A stretch of 64,000 nucleotides of DNA from Pseudeuparius sepicola (Eukaryota; Arthropoda; Insecta; Coleoptera; Anthribidae), in assembly GCA_963920635.1 (NCBI GenBank), contig OY987298.1, forward strand, positions 122,397,735 through 122,461,734. Direction: 5' to 3'. The notes beneath the pieces were generated by a model. It was given only the letters and a program-made list of their open reading frames with translations. It made no database searches and had not been told where the DNA came from. The position numbers were made by a program, and so were the translations under genes. Below are positions 35,058 to 45,442 of the stretch, piece after piece. The stretch's first letter is position 1. The number at the start of each line of letters is the position of its first letter.

Positions 35058-36587
35058 TTATGGAGGAACAGATATGGGTGCATGTGAGCCTGTATCAATG
35101 TGATGTTGCGCAAAAGGTGTAGGCTCTCCCCCTAGAGCGAAAATATCTTGGTTTATCTCCAAAAAATCTGACAAACTTTGCTTTTGATCTGATGTCAACA
35201 TAATACCCTCACCTTCTCGTAAAAGTTCCAAACTTAAAATTTCGACAGTAGATGCCACTGTGCATATTTCAAATTCAAGTGGATATGTCTCATCTGGTGC
35301 AGATTTGATGCTCCACGTTTTAGTACTCAGTTTAATGTCTACGCCTGCGTCTAGTAAAAAATCTATCCCTAGTAAGGTTTTTGGAGCGTTAGGTAGAGCT
35401 ATAAACTTTGTAGGTACATTGACGTCTCCAATGTGAACATTTACTCTAGTTACTTCGACAATCAGACTTTTTATAGTACCGTCAGCTAGCTGGATTGTAG
35501 ATGTACAGTCAATAAATTTTTGTCCCTTGGACTTCAAGAATTCAACCAATGAAGTACTTGCTACACTTTGCTTTGCAGCGGTATCTGCTAGACCTGTGCC
35601 ACTTGCTCCTAAAATATCGACGTGAAAAAAGGGCCTCGGGCGTGGAGAAATTACCGGCAAACCATCACCCACACAGCAGAAATCTACAGAAGATGCGTTA
35701 CAGTTGGGGCAGTTCCACCTGATATACCCTGGCTTTCCACACCCATAACACTTCATAAGTGACGCGGTTGTCGCAGAAGCTATTTGATCCGAAGGCTTTT
35801 GAACCACTGGTGCCGTAGTTGACCTTGGAGTAGTTCGTTGGGCAGTAGCAGGTTCGGTTACAGCTGCGGCAGCGTTCTGTGCAGCTAGTTTACGGCACTG
35901 CTCTCTGCTATGACCTGAATATTTACAGAAACTACATGTAATACGCTTCGAGTTGTCGCGTGTAGCGACATTGTTAGAAATGTTTACTTTTTGCTCAAAA
36001 CGATCAGCGAAGGTTTCTTCAACTAAGCGACAATCTTTTAGTAAATCGTTAAAATTTTTAATTTTATCACGAGACAGTTTTTCGCGAACGCGCCTATTCA
36101 AAAGTCCGTAAACCATGTCGATTTGAACAGTCTCTGTTAAAGTGCCTAGCGGCAATTGTGCTAGTAAAGCGCGTGCTTGACATATAAAAGTATCGGAAGG
36201 AGTCTTTAAGTCCTGCTCACGCGAAAAAAGTTCACGATACAATTTGTACGGAGGCTTCTTTGGACCAAAAGTAGAGCGCAATAACTCAATGGCGTTGTTC
36301 CAGTCCGTTACAGAGTCTTTTACATCTTGCCACCACGTAGCAGCAAAATCGTCCAATAACATTGACAAACCGCGTAGTGCGTTTTGTGCAGAAACACCGG
36401 TACAGTCTTTGTATGTCTCGACAGCGTCTATAAAAGCGTTAACATCACTAGATTTTGAACCGTCAAAACGAGAAGGACACGACGCAAAGTTCCCATCTCT
36501 TGTTTGGTTATTCGAAATTCTGGACAGGAGCGCTTCAAACTGTGCAGAAGTGAGTGTTACACTCGGTGTTACACTTTCGTTGGGCAT
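35058..36587 (-). CDS. Gypsy gag and protease
   Basis: The frame is open from 36782, but the ATG at 36585-36587 (start MPNESVTPS) is the likelier start because it follows the leader. Residues about 25-190 match the retrotransposon gag capsid domain (FDGSKSSDVNAFI, WWQDVKD, FSREQDLKTPSDTFI). Two zinc knuckles follow: CSFCKYSGHSREQC is intact, while CYGCGKPGYIRWNC has Tyr where the ligand His belongs. The protease segment has GLADTAAKQSVA and LLGIDFLLDAG; the active site reads DTA instead of DTG or DSG, a variant seen in some insect Gypsy families. Gag packages RNA and the protease cuts the polyprotein. The frame ends at TAA 35058. Confidence 0.88.
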   Translation of the reverse strand: MPNESVTPSVTLTSAQFEALLSRISNNQTRDGNFASCPSRFDGSKSSDVNAFIDAVETYKDCTGVSAQNALRGLSMLLDDFAATWWQDVKDSVTDWNNAIELLRSTFGPKKPPYKLYRELFSREQDLKTPSDTFICQARALLAQLPLGTLTETVQIDMVYGLLNRRVREKLSRDKIKNFNDLLKDCRLVEETFADRFEQKVNISNNVATRDNSKRITCSFCKYSGHSREQCRKLAAQNAAAAVTEPATAQRTTPRSTTAPVVQKPSDQIASATTASLMKCYGCGKPGYIRWNCPNCNASSVDFCCVGDGLPVISPRPRPFFHVDILGASGTGLADTAAKQSVASTSLVEFLKSKGQKFIDCTSTIQLADGTIKSLIVEVTRVNVHIGDVNVPTKFIALPNAPKTLLGIDFLLDAGVDIKLSTKTWSIKSAPDETYPLEFEICTVASTVEILSLELLREGEGIMLTSDQKQSLSDFLEINQDIFALGGEPTPFAQHHIDTGSHAPISVPP

Positions 36588-37055
36588 GTTGCAGTCCAAA
36601 TTTGTCACACGCTTGCTTCTTAGACAGTAGTTGTGCATAAATACTTGTGAAAGCATGCAAAACTCACCAGAATTCGGCGTTTTGTAATTTTTTTTGTAAA
36701 CCTGTGTCCCGCGCGCACGCCTGTGTGCTGCGACAGCGTTTGGTGGGGCTCTTCGTTGGTGAAGAATAGTAAAAAGTTGCACTGTTTGTAAAACACGCGA
36801 CGACTTTGGCTAAAATCGTGCGGCAATGTTTGTATAAGCGCGAGACCGAATAAATTTTCGTAGAATTCCAACCACTAATAATCAGATGTTCCACAAAATG
36901 TTTATACCGGCCGTTTCGACGTGTTTTCCGTTGGCGGCGAGTTGAGAAACTTCGCGCGGCGCGACTCTGATTTATTTACATCGAAATGCAATGGTTTGTC
37001 CCGGATTTCTCACTGTCCGCGATGCTTCACGATAGGCCACGAGTTGGACGCCAGT
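36588..37055 (-). promoter_or_regulatory. Gypsy leader with primer-binding site
   Basis: Two bases inside the 5' LTR the minus strand reads TGGCGTCCAACTCGTGG (37037-37053), a tRNA 3'-end complement starting with TGG as expected for a primer-binding site. Which tRNA it matches was not determined. The rest is untranslated leader up to gag. Confidence 0.65.
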
Positions 37056-37342
37056 TATAAGAGGGCAGGAGCAACTAATACACATCTAAACATCTACAAA
37101 CATCTAAACCGACACATCTTTATTTTTATGGGTACATATCGGTGAGAGCGACATTTATTCGCGAACACGAGATTCTTCTGCCGCCAAGACGCGAACTCTC
37201 TCGGAATGACAGCTCCCACAAAAACACAAAACACTCGCGCACACACCTATGCTGGTGCACCGAGTAGACCGGGCGACGTGCTGCCGGATCCGAACAGGCG
37301 GCCTGTAGCGCAGTCTAGTAGGTAAGTGAATGGGATGTTATA
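37056..37342 (-). repeat. Gypsy 5' LTR
   Basis: A 287-bp repeat matching the 3' LTR except for an extra ~15 bp, a partial duplication of ACATCTAAAC/ACATCTACAA-type units at 37083-37108. As the upstream LTR of a minus-strand element it should hold the promoter. Confidence 0.92.
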
Positions 37343-37928
37343 TTATGTTTTTTAATAGACATAAGTTATAGTACAGTAAATTTAATTGGATTTATATGGG
37401 TAATAATGCAATTCATTGGGTAAGAAAAATTTGCTTATACATCGATAGTACATCATATAGAAAGCTTAAATATTGTTATTTAAAAAAAGTAGAAAATTAA
37501 GATCAGACATGATACTGTTTAGTTTTCATTGCAATAAAGCCTAGTTACCTATATGAACTTCTAGTCGGCCATGGAATAGAGCAAACTAATGAACTGTCAA
37601 TGTACCTGAGCAAAAATTCAGTGTATACTCGAACGATCGTTGGCCCCCGTAAAATAAACTAGACCGCCATTGGGCACAAATTTTTAGCCATCTGGCAGAG
37701 GGCGCTGGCGCCCAGCTGGATAGCCACCATATTGTGTGCATTATAGGGGATTTAGAGTGCATTCTAGGAGAAAAGCGAAATTTGTGTTAGCAACAAAAAA
37801 TGACATTTGAAAACGGCCAACCACGGCCCTCTTGCATTTGACATTTGACAGCCAATGGCGTATGCGCCCAATATGGCCGACCATTCGGTGGGACATAATA
37901 AAGCAGTCCAGTTTATTTTACGAGGGCC

Positions 37929-38809
37929 CAAGGGCGTAGATAGCTTTTTCTTTCAGGGGGGTAATGGTAATACCTAGAATACTATTTATAATTCGTCTGT
38001 TCCCCAATTATTAGGTTTTATTGCGATTTTATATGTGGGTAGGTATGCATAAGTAAAGACTATTATAAAGCCAAATAAAACCAACACTAGTAATATATTG
38101 AATAACAATATAGGTACTATATACTTAAAACAAAGAACAATGAAACAAACTCAAAATAAAAAATGATAAAAAATATAAAAATAAAATGTATACTTTTTCT
38201 TTGATAAAAACAGAAACAAAACAAAACAAAATAACAAGAAAAAAATCAGTCTTTAAAAACCCTAATCTTAAAAAAACATTTATAAACTAAAAAAAAACAG
38301 TCAAAATATAAAAAAATAAAAATATATGCACACATAAACCAGTTTTTATAGAACTAAATCTAAAATCCTTTTGTTACTATTATTGGCAAATCTGTTTAGC
38401 ACCGCTTCAGGGCAAGGTTTTATATCCCTGTGAATATGTAAAAGCGCCATCCTTACACAAGCCTCTCCTGTCCCATAGTGGACCTAAACCAAGATTTGAG
38501 TCTTTTTAAAGATGAAAAACTTCTTTCGGCCGAGGCTACACTTACAGGCAGTGTACACAGAATTTTCAAAAGTTCATATATTTTTGGATATACAATTATA
38601 GGATCACACAAAGGTAATGTTTCAAAAGCCGAATTTGGCAGACTTTCTTTGCTAAAATTTTTAAATTTAATTTTCCAAAGTTCTATTTCGCTTAGTAAAC
38701 TAGCAGCTATCAGATCCTTACTTTCATTGGTAAATTTGGATAAGGTTCTGGTTTTCTTGGGAGGGGTAATTACCCCCTCTACCCCCCCCCCCCCGTATCT
38801 ACGCCCTTG
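37929..38809 (-). mobile_element. hAT element, 8-bp target duplication
   Basis: The terminal repeats are CAAGGGCGTAGATA and its exact complement, flanked by identical CGAGGGCC at 37921-37928 and 38810-38817. Both the TIR form and the 8-bp duplication are hallmarks of hAT. G-rich on one side and C-rich (CCCCCCCCCCCCCC) on the other, it is 881 bp long and non-autonomous. Confidence 0.88.
38346..38809 (-). pseudogene. hAT transposase C-terminal dimerisation domain
   Basis: On the minus strand the frame encodes ELLKILCTLPVSVASAERSF, SSLKRLKSWFRSTMGQERL, the hallmark C-terminal dimerisation region of hAT transposases and of domesticated relatives in the PRKRIP/ZMYM group. Near 38456 the frame shifts, after which LLHIHRDIKPCPEAV and NRFANNSNKR continue to a stop at 38346. 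The N-terminal zinc finger and DDE core are missing. The first residues of the longer open frame (before 38809) come from flanking DNA. Confidence 0.8.
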
Positions 38810-38917
38810 CGAGGGCCGTGGTTCAAGCATATCTGTACTGAATTTCTGTTGAGACACATTGACAGTTCAATAGTTTGCTTTGTTCCATGGCCAACTAGAC
38901 GTTCATAGGTAACTAAG

Positions 38918-39659
38918 ATTTATATTGTAATGAAAATAAACAGTAGCATTTCCGATCTTAATTTTCTAATTTTTGAAATAAGTAGATAGTATCTATATGT
39001 AGGTATCTAAGCATATTCGAATTAAAAATATTGTATGATACAAGGAGAAAAGGTTGTTTTTCGTACTCCTGCGGTGCGCTAGTCTCGACTGCGCCTCTGC
39101 CGCATCCGTAGACGAAAAAACTCAATTTTTCGTCCCTGTACCATAAACTACGACACGTGGACACAAATAATTATTATGCTCTACATAATAATATGTCAAA
39201 ATACAGTCAGGTATAAAAAAACTTGGGAAAATTTCCAAGGTACTTGTAAGGTATAGCGCGGGTACTTGGACCCTACGAGGTGCAAGGAGATGTTGCGTTA
39301 ACTTTGAGACGCTACCAGAAATAAACTATTGCTGATAGAAAAAAGTTATTCAGACGAATATCATAGGTAACTTTGTATTGAACAACTTATGTTAAGAAAA
39401 TTTCGCGCTGTCGTTAGCAGAAAAAAAGATATTAGATGTGAAAAAATTTGCAAACCCTTTTTTCTCGATTATTTTCTTATAACTTGTTATATATGCATAA
39501 TTCAAGTAAATGTCAAGAGAACAAATTTGCAGAGCATTTTTTTCCTTCAAAAATGGTATTGGCTATATTTTTGGTAAAACTAAAAATACAGCTGTTATCC
39601 GTGAAAAACTAATTTACTCCAAAATTCAAGATGGCGGAAAACCTGCAAAAGGCTGATAG
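38918..39659. other. Interior of the nested palindrome, no gene
   Basis: Around 39040-39145 a GC-richer block carries a partial inverted repeat of TTTTTCG/CGAAAAA words. No domain was found in the open frames here. Confidence 0.35.
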
Positions 39660-40735
39660 TCGAAAATTCGGATTTAAGCTTTCTATATAGTGTACTATTG
39701 ATAGAGAAAAAAAATTTCTTACCCAATGAATTGCAATATTAAACCTTAAAGTTACTGGACTATTAAATTTGTAGAAAAAAATGTAAAAAAACACCAAGAG
39801 AAAAAACGATTATTGGCCCTGTATATGGCAGGGCCATGAAATCATGGGAATTGATGGCTTATGTGAGCCCTAATCAAACTGCAAAGAAATAATTTTAAAA
39901 TATCTTTCGGTGTTTGTACAGGGTACTTCGAAAAACAGTATTTTTGCCATGTTTGAAGCTATTTTCTGAAAGCCCTGTATAAGCTATGACCGTGAAACAT
40001 GGTATGTGTGGTTTTCGGGTATGGCCAATATGACTGTGCTTATCATTTTTTTCATAAAAAAAATGCCTAATGTACTTTTGCAGTTTTTGGGGGTATAATT
40101 TTTATCGTAGTAGGTCATGGAAAAGACGAATCTGAAAAAAAATTGTGTCAAAATGTAGATCTTTCGGAGCACTATAGTTTAAAGAAAAAGTTTTTGAAAA
40201 TCGGTCAACCCGTAAAAAAATAATGAGTTGTCTCGACTTGAAGTGAAACACACTGTATGTGCCATATTTAAGTATTATTTTAAGACGGTAATAGGATGTT
40301 TGTTAGTTTGGTGTTAATTTTCCGTTTTTTTTTTAATAGTGGGACATTTCTGGAATGGTGAGAAAGGGCAGTGTTTGAGTTTATCCCATTTTTATATATT
40401 TCCTGATTTTTAATTGAAAATAAAAACAATTTTCCAAGCTATGAGGTCCTGTAAAAATATTAGTTGCCGATGCAAATTCATAAAACTTCGCTTATTTGGG
40501 TGCCACTTAAAGCTACTTTTCCAGATTTTTCAAAATATTGCATAAAAAAATCATAATAATCTAAGTCTATCATATTTAAGCATTATTTTAAAAAGATAAA
40601 ACGGTTTTCTAAAAATAATGAAATCAATTTTACCAACTTTAATGACGATGGCGATATGTCCCACAAAAAAATCATCATAACTGTGCAGCGCATCGCCATT
40701 TTACAGAAGTGTTCCGGATTAAATCTGAACAATCA

Positions 40736-41780
40736 GTACGTTATTAAATTATTGAGAAATGATATTGTTGTAGAAAGGTTAGCACGCGTACCCATCGCTT
40801 TTGATTAATGAATAATTAGGTCCAGATGGCAACTTTATTTTTTCCTATTTTCTTTTACTATAGGTATAGTCACAACTTTCTCAAATTACAAGGCCGTAGC
40901 GAGACGCTTCAATGGGTTCATGCAGTCATACGGGATTAATATAGCGATCGGCATTTGGCTTTAGTTTCTCTTTCCTAATAAATTTTCAAAGCTTTTACGT
41001 GAATTATCATTTTTAAATTTTCGCCTTTTGGACAGACCGAATACAAGTTGACCGCTTGCCTTCAGGCAAAGGAAACCTTGCTACTTCAAGATAACCAATA
41101 AAATGCAACTCCTTTCGTCCCTTTACTTTCTAACTTTTACACAAAATGTTTCAGTTGCGCACCATATAGATTTTTTTATTTTGGATAAAATGAAAATTTG
41201 ACTTTGCCATGAATTTGTGCTTGTCGGAGGATGAAAAATGACGTCACAAGAATCGACCGCGTGACTTGCGGTATCTGTCAGATTTTACATTTTTCCCAAA
41301 AAATCCTCCAAAATCGTCTTTATTTGACACATTTTCGATAAAAGTTATTAGAAAAAGTTTACTGTTCACTCAGAAAATGTGACCCATTCACTCTTACTTA
41401 CTGAGCAGAGATACATTATCTGTACATAATGTAAAGTGAGATGCATACTATAATTTTGTGAATATTGTCAAAAGGTCTCCAAAGGGTTATATTAATTATA
41501 ATTATTTACACAAATAGTCGTATATAACCGATGCAAGTATTCGTGATATGGGCTGTGATAAGCTCCTGGCAAAAATAGCATAACAGCCCGATATTAAAAA
41601 TAATTAAAAAGTACATTAAGAAGCCTATTTGTCAACTTCTAAATAGATTAATATAATACCTACATTTGCAGACATATTTCTACATATTTAAACATGCGCA
41701 TTTAAAACTCTCTTATGGAAAAGGCGATTAAAAGAAAATTGAAAACTATAGAAATACTCACCCGAGGATGCAATAATTGT
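40736..41780. other. Intron, no gene seen
   Basis: AT-rich. About 41190-41300 has words (GTGACTTGCGGTATCTGTCA, ACATTTTTCCC) reminiscent of the arms of the MITE at 67-1081, suggesting a decayed relative. Confidence 0.4.
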
Positions 41781-41784
41781 TTAT

Positions 41785-42200
41785 TTATTTGAGTATTTCT
41801 AGCCTTTGATACTGCTGACCACAAACTAATAGTAAACGAGCTCGAAGGTTTCGGACTAAGAAGCGTAAAGCACTTAAGTTATTAAAATCTTACCCGAATC
41901 CAGCAGTAGTATGTCCAAAAGTAAAAAAGTATTAGTGATTTCAGAACAGTAAAGAGTGGTGCTCCGCAAGGAACGGTAGTGGGCCCTATTCTGATCTCTT
42001 ATATAAACGGTCTACGGCAGCTGTCTTCGGCAAACAAGAGGATATCTTTATTTGCAGATGATACCATTATTGAGTATGTTGCGTAGGATTGGGTGGGCAG
42101 ATGTAAAAAAACGTAACTGGAAGAGATACGGCATTAATAAAAGAATGGTTCGACGAAATGACTTTAACGATTACTTTTGAGAAAACTAATTATAACAAGT
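41785..42200 (+). pseudogene. LINE reverse transcriptase relic
   Basis: The translated + strand shows FDTADHKLIVNELEGFG, then GAPQGTVVGPIL with YINGL, then LFADDT, i.e. RT motifs A, B and C in the right order, with stops between them. It is a decayed jockey/CR1-type fragment unrelated in detail to the LINE at 3 kb. No ends were identified. Confidence 0.65.
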
Positions 42201-42397
42201 GATGTGACTATTATTGATTATACCTTTCGTTAATTTTACGAATTATAATAATTTAGGAACAGAATTTAACAACTGCAAATAATTATTCAGTATTTAGGCG
42301 TAATTTGACAACCAAATTTATTAACAAAATAACTACAACAACAACAACTTATAGGTATTTTGCCTTTTCGAAAATGTAATTTAAAAAAATAAAAAAA

Positions 42398-42470
42398 GTA
42401 GCCACAACCCAGATTTGAAACCGGGACCTTTCGCACCTAAAACCAGATTCATGCACATAATGCTTCCATA
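42398..42470 (-). pseudogene. tRNA-Pro-like pseudogene
   Basis: The minus strand contains GGTGCGAAAGGTCCCGG and TTTCAAATCTGGG, matching the anticodon-stem to T-arm part of eukaryotic tRNA-Pro, including a B-box-like GGTTTCAAATC. The T stem pairs CCCGG with CTGGG. A run of T follows on that strand, as for Pol III termination. The 5' acceptor half does not pair with the 3' half, so it is a relic or a SINE head rather than a working tRNA. Confidence 0.5.
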
Positions 42471-42925
42471 TAAAATTTACAAAACTAGCCGCATTTAAAT
42501 TTAATTACAAGGTATTAAAAGTATATTTGATAGCTGTTATTTGGGATGAGCCTTCATTTTTGAATATGTTTATTGTGTTGATAGATACTTAACGATCAAT
42601 GTGAAATTGTATATTCTAGTCCGCTATTAAATTTGATACTGTGAAGAAGTTATCCGGTTACCGATCAGTTTTAGCTACCACAATATTGGGTTAGAGTACC
42701 TAGGGCATAACTAAATTACCTTTGGAAATAAAAAAACAGTACCGAAATTCATCACTTTAGGAGGCGAGTAAAGTCTTGGTTGAGGGATGTACCTATAGAA
42801 TATATATATTATAATTACTTTTTTCATAGAATCATTTTAAAATCCCTTTGATTTCATGTATTAAGCAAATTTGTATTTACATTATTTGCATTACTAAAGG
42901 GGCGAATATATGCAAATTGCATATA

Positions 42926-44129
42926 CAGGGTGAGTTTTTTTCGATGCCCACTATGGGGATCTCGGAAACTGGCAGAGCTAGAACAAAGGTTAAATGGGGA
43001 AAGAATTGCAGTTTTTAATGCTCAATCTAATGCCCCTTTTGGATTTTTAAAAAAGTTCATGGTTCACTAGATATTTTGAAAAGAGTGATTTTTTGCTATT
43101 TTATCAGATCTCTGTAGCTCCGTTATTTCTGATTATACAGAAAAACTATAGAGACAAGAATTGTAGAAAATTTTGGGATAAAATAAGATAATCTGATCCA
43201 ATTTTTTATGTTGTTTGTGATTTTTGAGATTAGACATAAACTTGTGTTTTTTTAAATGTAAATCATAGTTGGCTGTGGCCTTATAAAATCGGCCATTTTC
43301 TGAGCTTTCCAAAGATATAATACTCGGCATAGTTATTATAAAAAATAAAAGAGCTATGGATAATTTTCTGATTTTTTTTTTAATTTTCACATAGTCAGTC
43401 ATGGAATATTTTCATAATTACGTTTTATTTTATAATTAGACATACTTTTCAAACTCTCTAATATTTTGTTTTTAGCTGGTAACAAAATGTAACAAAATGA
43501 AACAAAAATTAAAAAACCCAAATTCAAATTATTATTATTTTAAAAGGTCACCTTTTAAAATAAAAAAGGTGCTCAAACAATCCACCATTATTATTTATTT
43601 GAAAGTTTGAAGTATGTCTTATTATAAAATAGAACGTAATTATGAAAATATTCCTTGGCTGACTATGTGAAAATAAAAAAAAAATCAGAAAATTAGCCAT
43701 AGCTATTTTATTTATTATAATAACTATGCCGAGTATTATATTTTTGGAAAGCTCAAAAAATTGCCGATTTGATAAGGCCACAGCCAACTATGATTTACAT
43801 TTAAAGAAACACAAGTTTCTGTCATATCTCAAAAATCACAAACAACATAAAAAATTGGATCAGATTATCTTATTAAGCCCAAAATTATCTACAATTCTTG
43901 TCTCTACAGTTTTTCTGTATAATCATAAATAACGGAGCCACAGAGATCTGATAAAATAGCAAAAAAACACTATTTTCAAAATATCTAGTGAGCCATGTGC
44001 TTTTCTGAAAATCCAAAAGGGGCATTAGATTGAGCATTCAAAACTGCAATTTTTTCCCCATTTAACCTTTGTTCTAGCTCTGCTAGTTTCCGAGATCCCC
44101 ATAGTGGGCATCGAAAAAAACTCACCCTG
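42926..44129. mobile_element. Foldback MITE, CAGGGTGAGTTTTTTTCGAT ends
   Basis: Perfect inverted ends with TA on both sides and arms of about 550 bp that mirror each other. A second, shorter copy of the family lies at 56589-57291. Frames at 43133-43402 (minus) and 43726-43932 (plus) are the same arm read twice, so they are not genes. Confidence 0.9.
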
Positions 44130-44932
44130 TATATGCATTTTTTGCATATTTTATTCAATTTTGCAAAACATTGCATATTTCTGGAAAAACTATATTTTTG
44201 TGCATATTTGCATGTTTTTCCTATACTTATTTATAGATATAAGATATAACCAAGATTATGAGAGCCTAGAGACAACTATACTCTATTCAAACTAAATGCA
44301 AGTAGCGCGTAAACATTTACACGATGGAATCACTGAACAATTCTGAGGGCTATTACGAGGCAGGGCCGCATTGAGGACGATTTCTAGGAATTTTACAATA
44401 TAAAATATTAAAATAATATGCCCCAGTATCAAGAACTTCAAAAACAAACTTTTGTGGCACACCTAGACTTCTTAAAAATGTAATCGTAGCTCCAACGATT
44501 AATAAACAGCGAAATAATTATATCGGGAAAAAAATAAAAGTCCACTTGCAACTCAACACACCTCTGTAACAATCACCGACTCTCTGCACTCGCCTGTCGG
44601 TTAAAACTTTATTGCCGTCTAGCCAATAGCAAGCCGATCACGTGCGTATCACGCTCTAGACATGCAACAACTTCTGTTTATGTTTTACTTGCGTTTAGTG
44701 TGAATAGAGTATAGCAGTGTGTAGTGCAAAGTCAAGAAATCCTGAAAAATGGGGATGTAGCTAACCAACTTGTTTTTATTAAAGTTAATTTTATTTTTAT
44801 ACCAGATAAAAAATTCTTTCATTAGAAAGCAGAAATTTAGGTTTAAGCGAATGGATTGATTTTGTTCAAACATTTTCCGCTAAATGTAGAAAGGTCCCCG
44901 GTGATGTAGGTATTAAAGTTAGAAAAAATTAG

Positions 44933-45136
44933 ATGCTACGGTGCTACTGTAGAAAGGAACGAAGGGTTAAATCTTTAATGGCAGTAAAGAGTATTTTTGT
45001 TGGTAAATCATCCAACGAAGTTGCACCTTGGCCTTATACCTTACTACCCAAATTAAAATATTGTCCTATTATATCGGCAGATGTTGATAGAAGCTTTTCT
45101 ATATATAAACATATTTCTACTGACAGAAAACTTTGA
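44933..45136 (+). pseudogene. hAT transposase C-terminal fragment (CGGBP1-like type)
   Basis: The 67-residue frame contains LKYCPIISADVDRSFSIYKH followed by ISTDRKL, matching the last part of the hAT dimerisation domain in BED-type transposases related to CGGBP1. It is N-terminally lost and sits in the right half of the 42895-45442 element, which it probably once mobilised. Confidence 0.7.
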
Positions 45137-45442
45137 AAAGTATTTAATCATAAAATTCCTACTATACAATTTCAAATTAAAATGTTTTTATAATTCTGCT
45201 TGAATATAGGTATTTTACGAGGTTTTTTATGTATTTTTGTTTTCCTTTCATTTTTCTTAAAATAAACCTTTTCTCTAAAATCAGTTTTGATATTTTTTTA
45301 TGGTATTTGTACATGTAAAATAAATGCATATTATTGCATATTTGGCCAAATAAATGCATATTATTGCATATTTTAAACAAAAATGATGCATATTATATGC
45401 GCATATTTCGTTTGAAATTAAATGCATATATTCCGCCCTTTA

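Larger units (their letters stand above)
32189..37342 (-). mobile_element. Ty3/Gypsy LTR retrotransposon, full length, defective
   Basis: Two LTRs (32189-32460, 37056-37342) bound gag, protease, reverse transcriptase, RNase H and integrase, all on the minus strand. The target duplication is TTAT (32185-32188; 37343-37346). The order protease-RT-RNaseH-integrase is that of Ty3/Gypsy. It has no envelope-like ORF. At least two in-frame stops and one frameshift interrupt pol. Confidence 0.93.
37540..38917. mobile_element. Foldback element split by a hAT insertion
   Basis: The left part (ATGAACTTCTAGTCGGCCAT, GCAAACTAATGAACTGTCAA, AAAAATTCAGTGTATAC) is inverted at 38818-38915 (TTGACAGTTCAATAGTTTGC, ATGGCCAACTAGACGTTCAT). 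Between the arms lies 37650-37928 plus the hAT element. It lies inside the 31658-40255 element. Confidence 0.6.
31658..40255. mobile_element. Second-level foldback element, TA target
   Basis: The ends read CAGTG(G)TGTGTTTCACTTCA in inverted orientation, with TA on both sides (31656-31657; 40256-40257). The left arm is 31658-32188 and the right arm about 39660-40255, reverse complements for several hundred bases. A smaller palindrome near 32030-32188 and 37347-37372 was split by the Gypsy insertion. Confidence 0.75.
31205..40735. mobile_element. Outermost palindromic element of a nested set
   Basis: The left flank (GGAACACCCCTGTAAAATTG, then GGACATATCGTCAT, then CCATCCTACCATTTTAAAAC) is repeated inverted at about 40270-40730. 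The arms are diverged, about 450 bp each, and everything between them was inserted later. Exact ends are uncertain. Confidence 0.55.
42895..45442 (+). mobile_element. hAT element with GCATAT subterminal repeats
   Basis: The ends read TAAAGGGGCGAATATATGCA and its near-complement (TGCATATATTCCGCCCTTTA). Flanks TGCATTAC and TACATTAG agree at six of eight positions, consistent with an aged 8-bp duplication. Many TGCATAT words crowd both subterminal regions, a likely transposase-binding array. A MITE (42926-44129) is inserted just inside the left end. Confidence 0.6.

Noticed and set aside
36244..36630. 128-residue plus-strand frame
   Set aside because: It is antisense to Gypsy gag, whose capsid and zinc-knuckle motifs are clear on the other strand.
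38478..38852. 124-residue plus-strand frame
   Set aside because: It is antisense to the hAT dimerisation domain.
43133..43932. Two similar open frames on opposite strands, also seen at 56778-56984
   Set aside because: They are the two arms of one foldback MITE family read in both directions; the protein similarity between them reflects DNA inversion.
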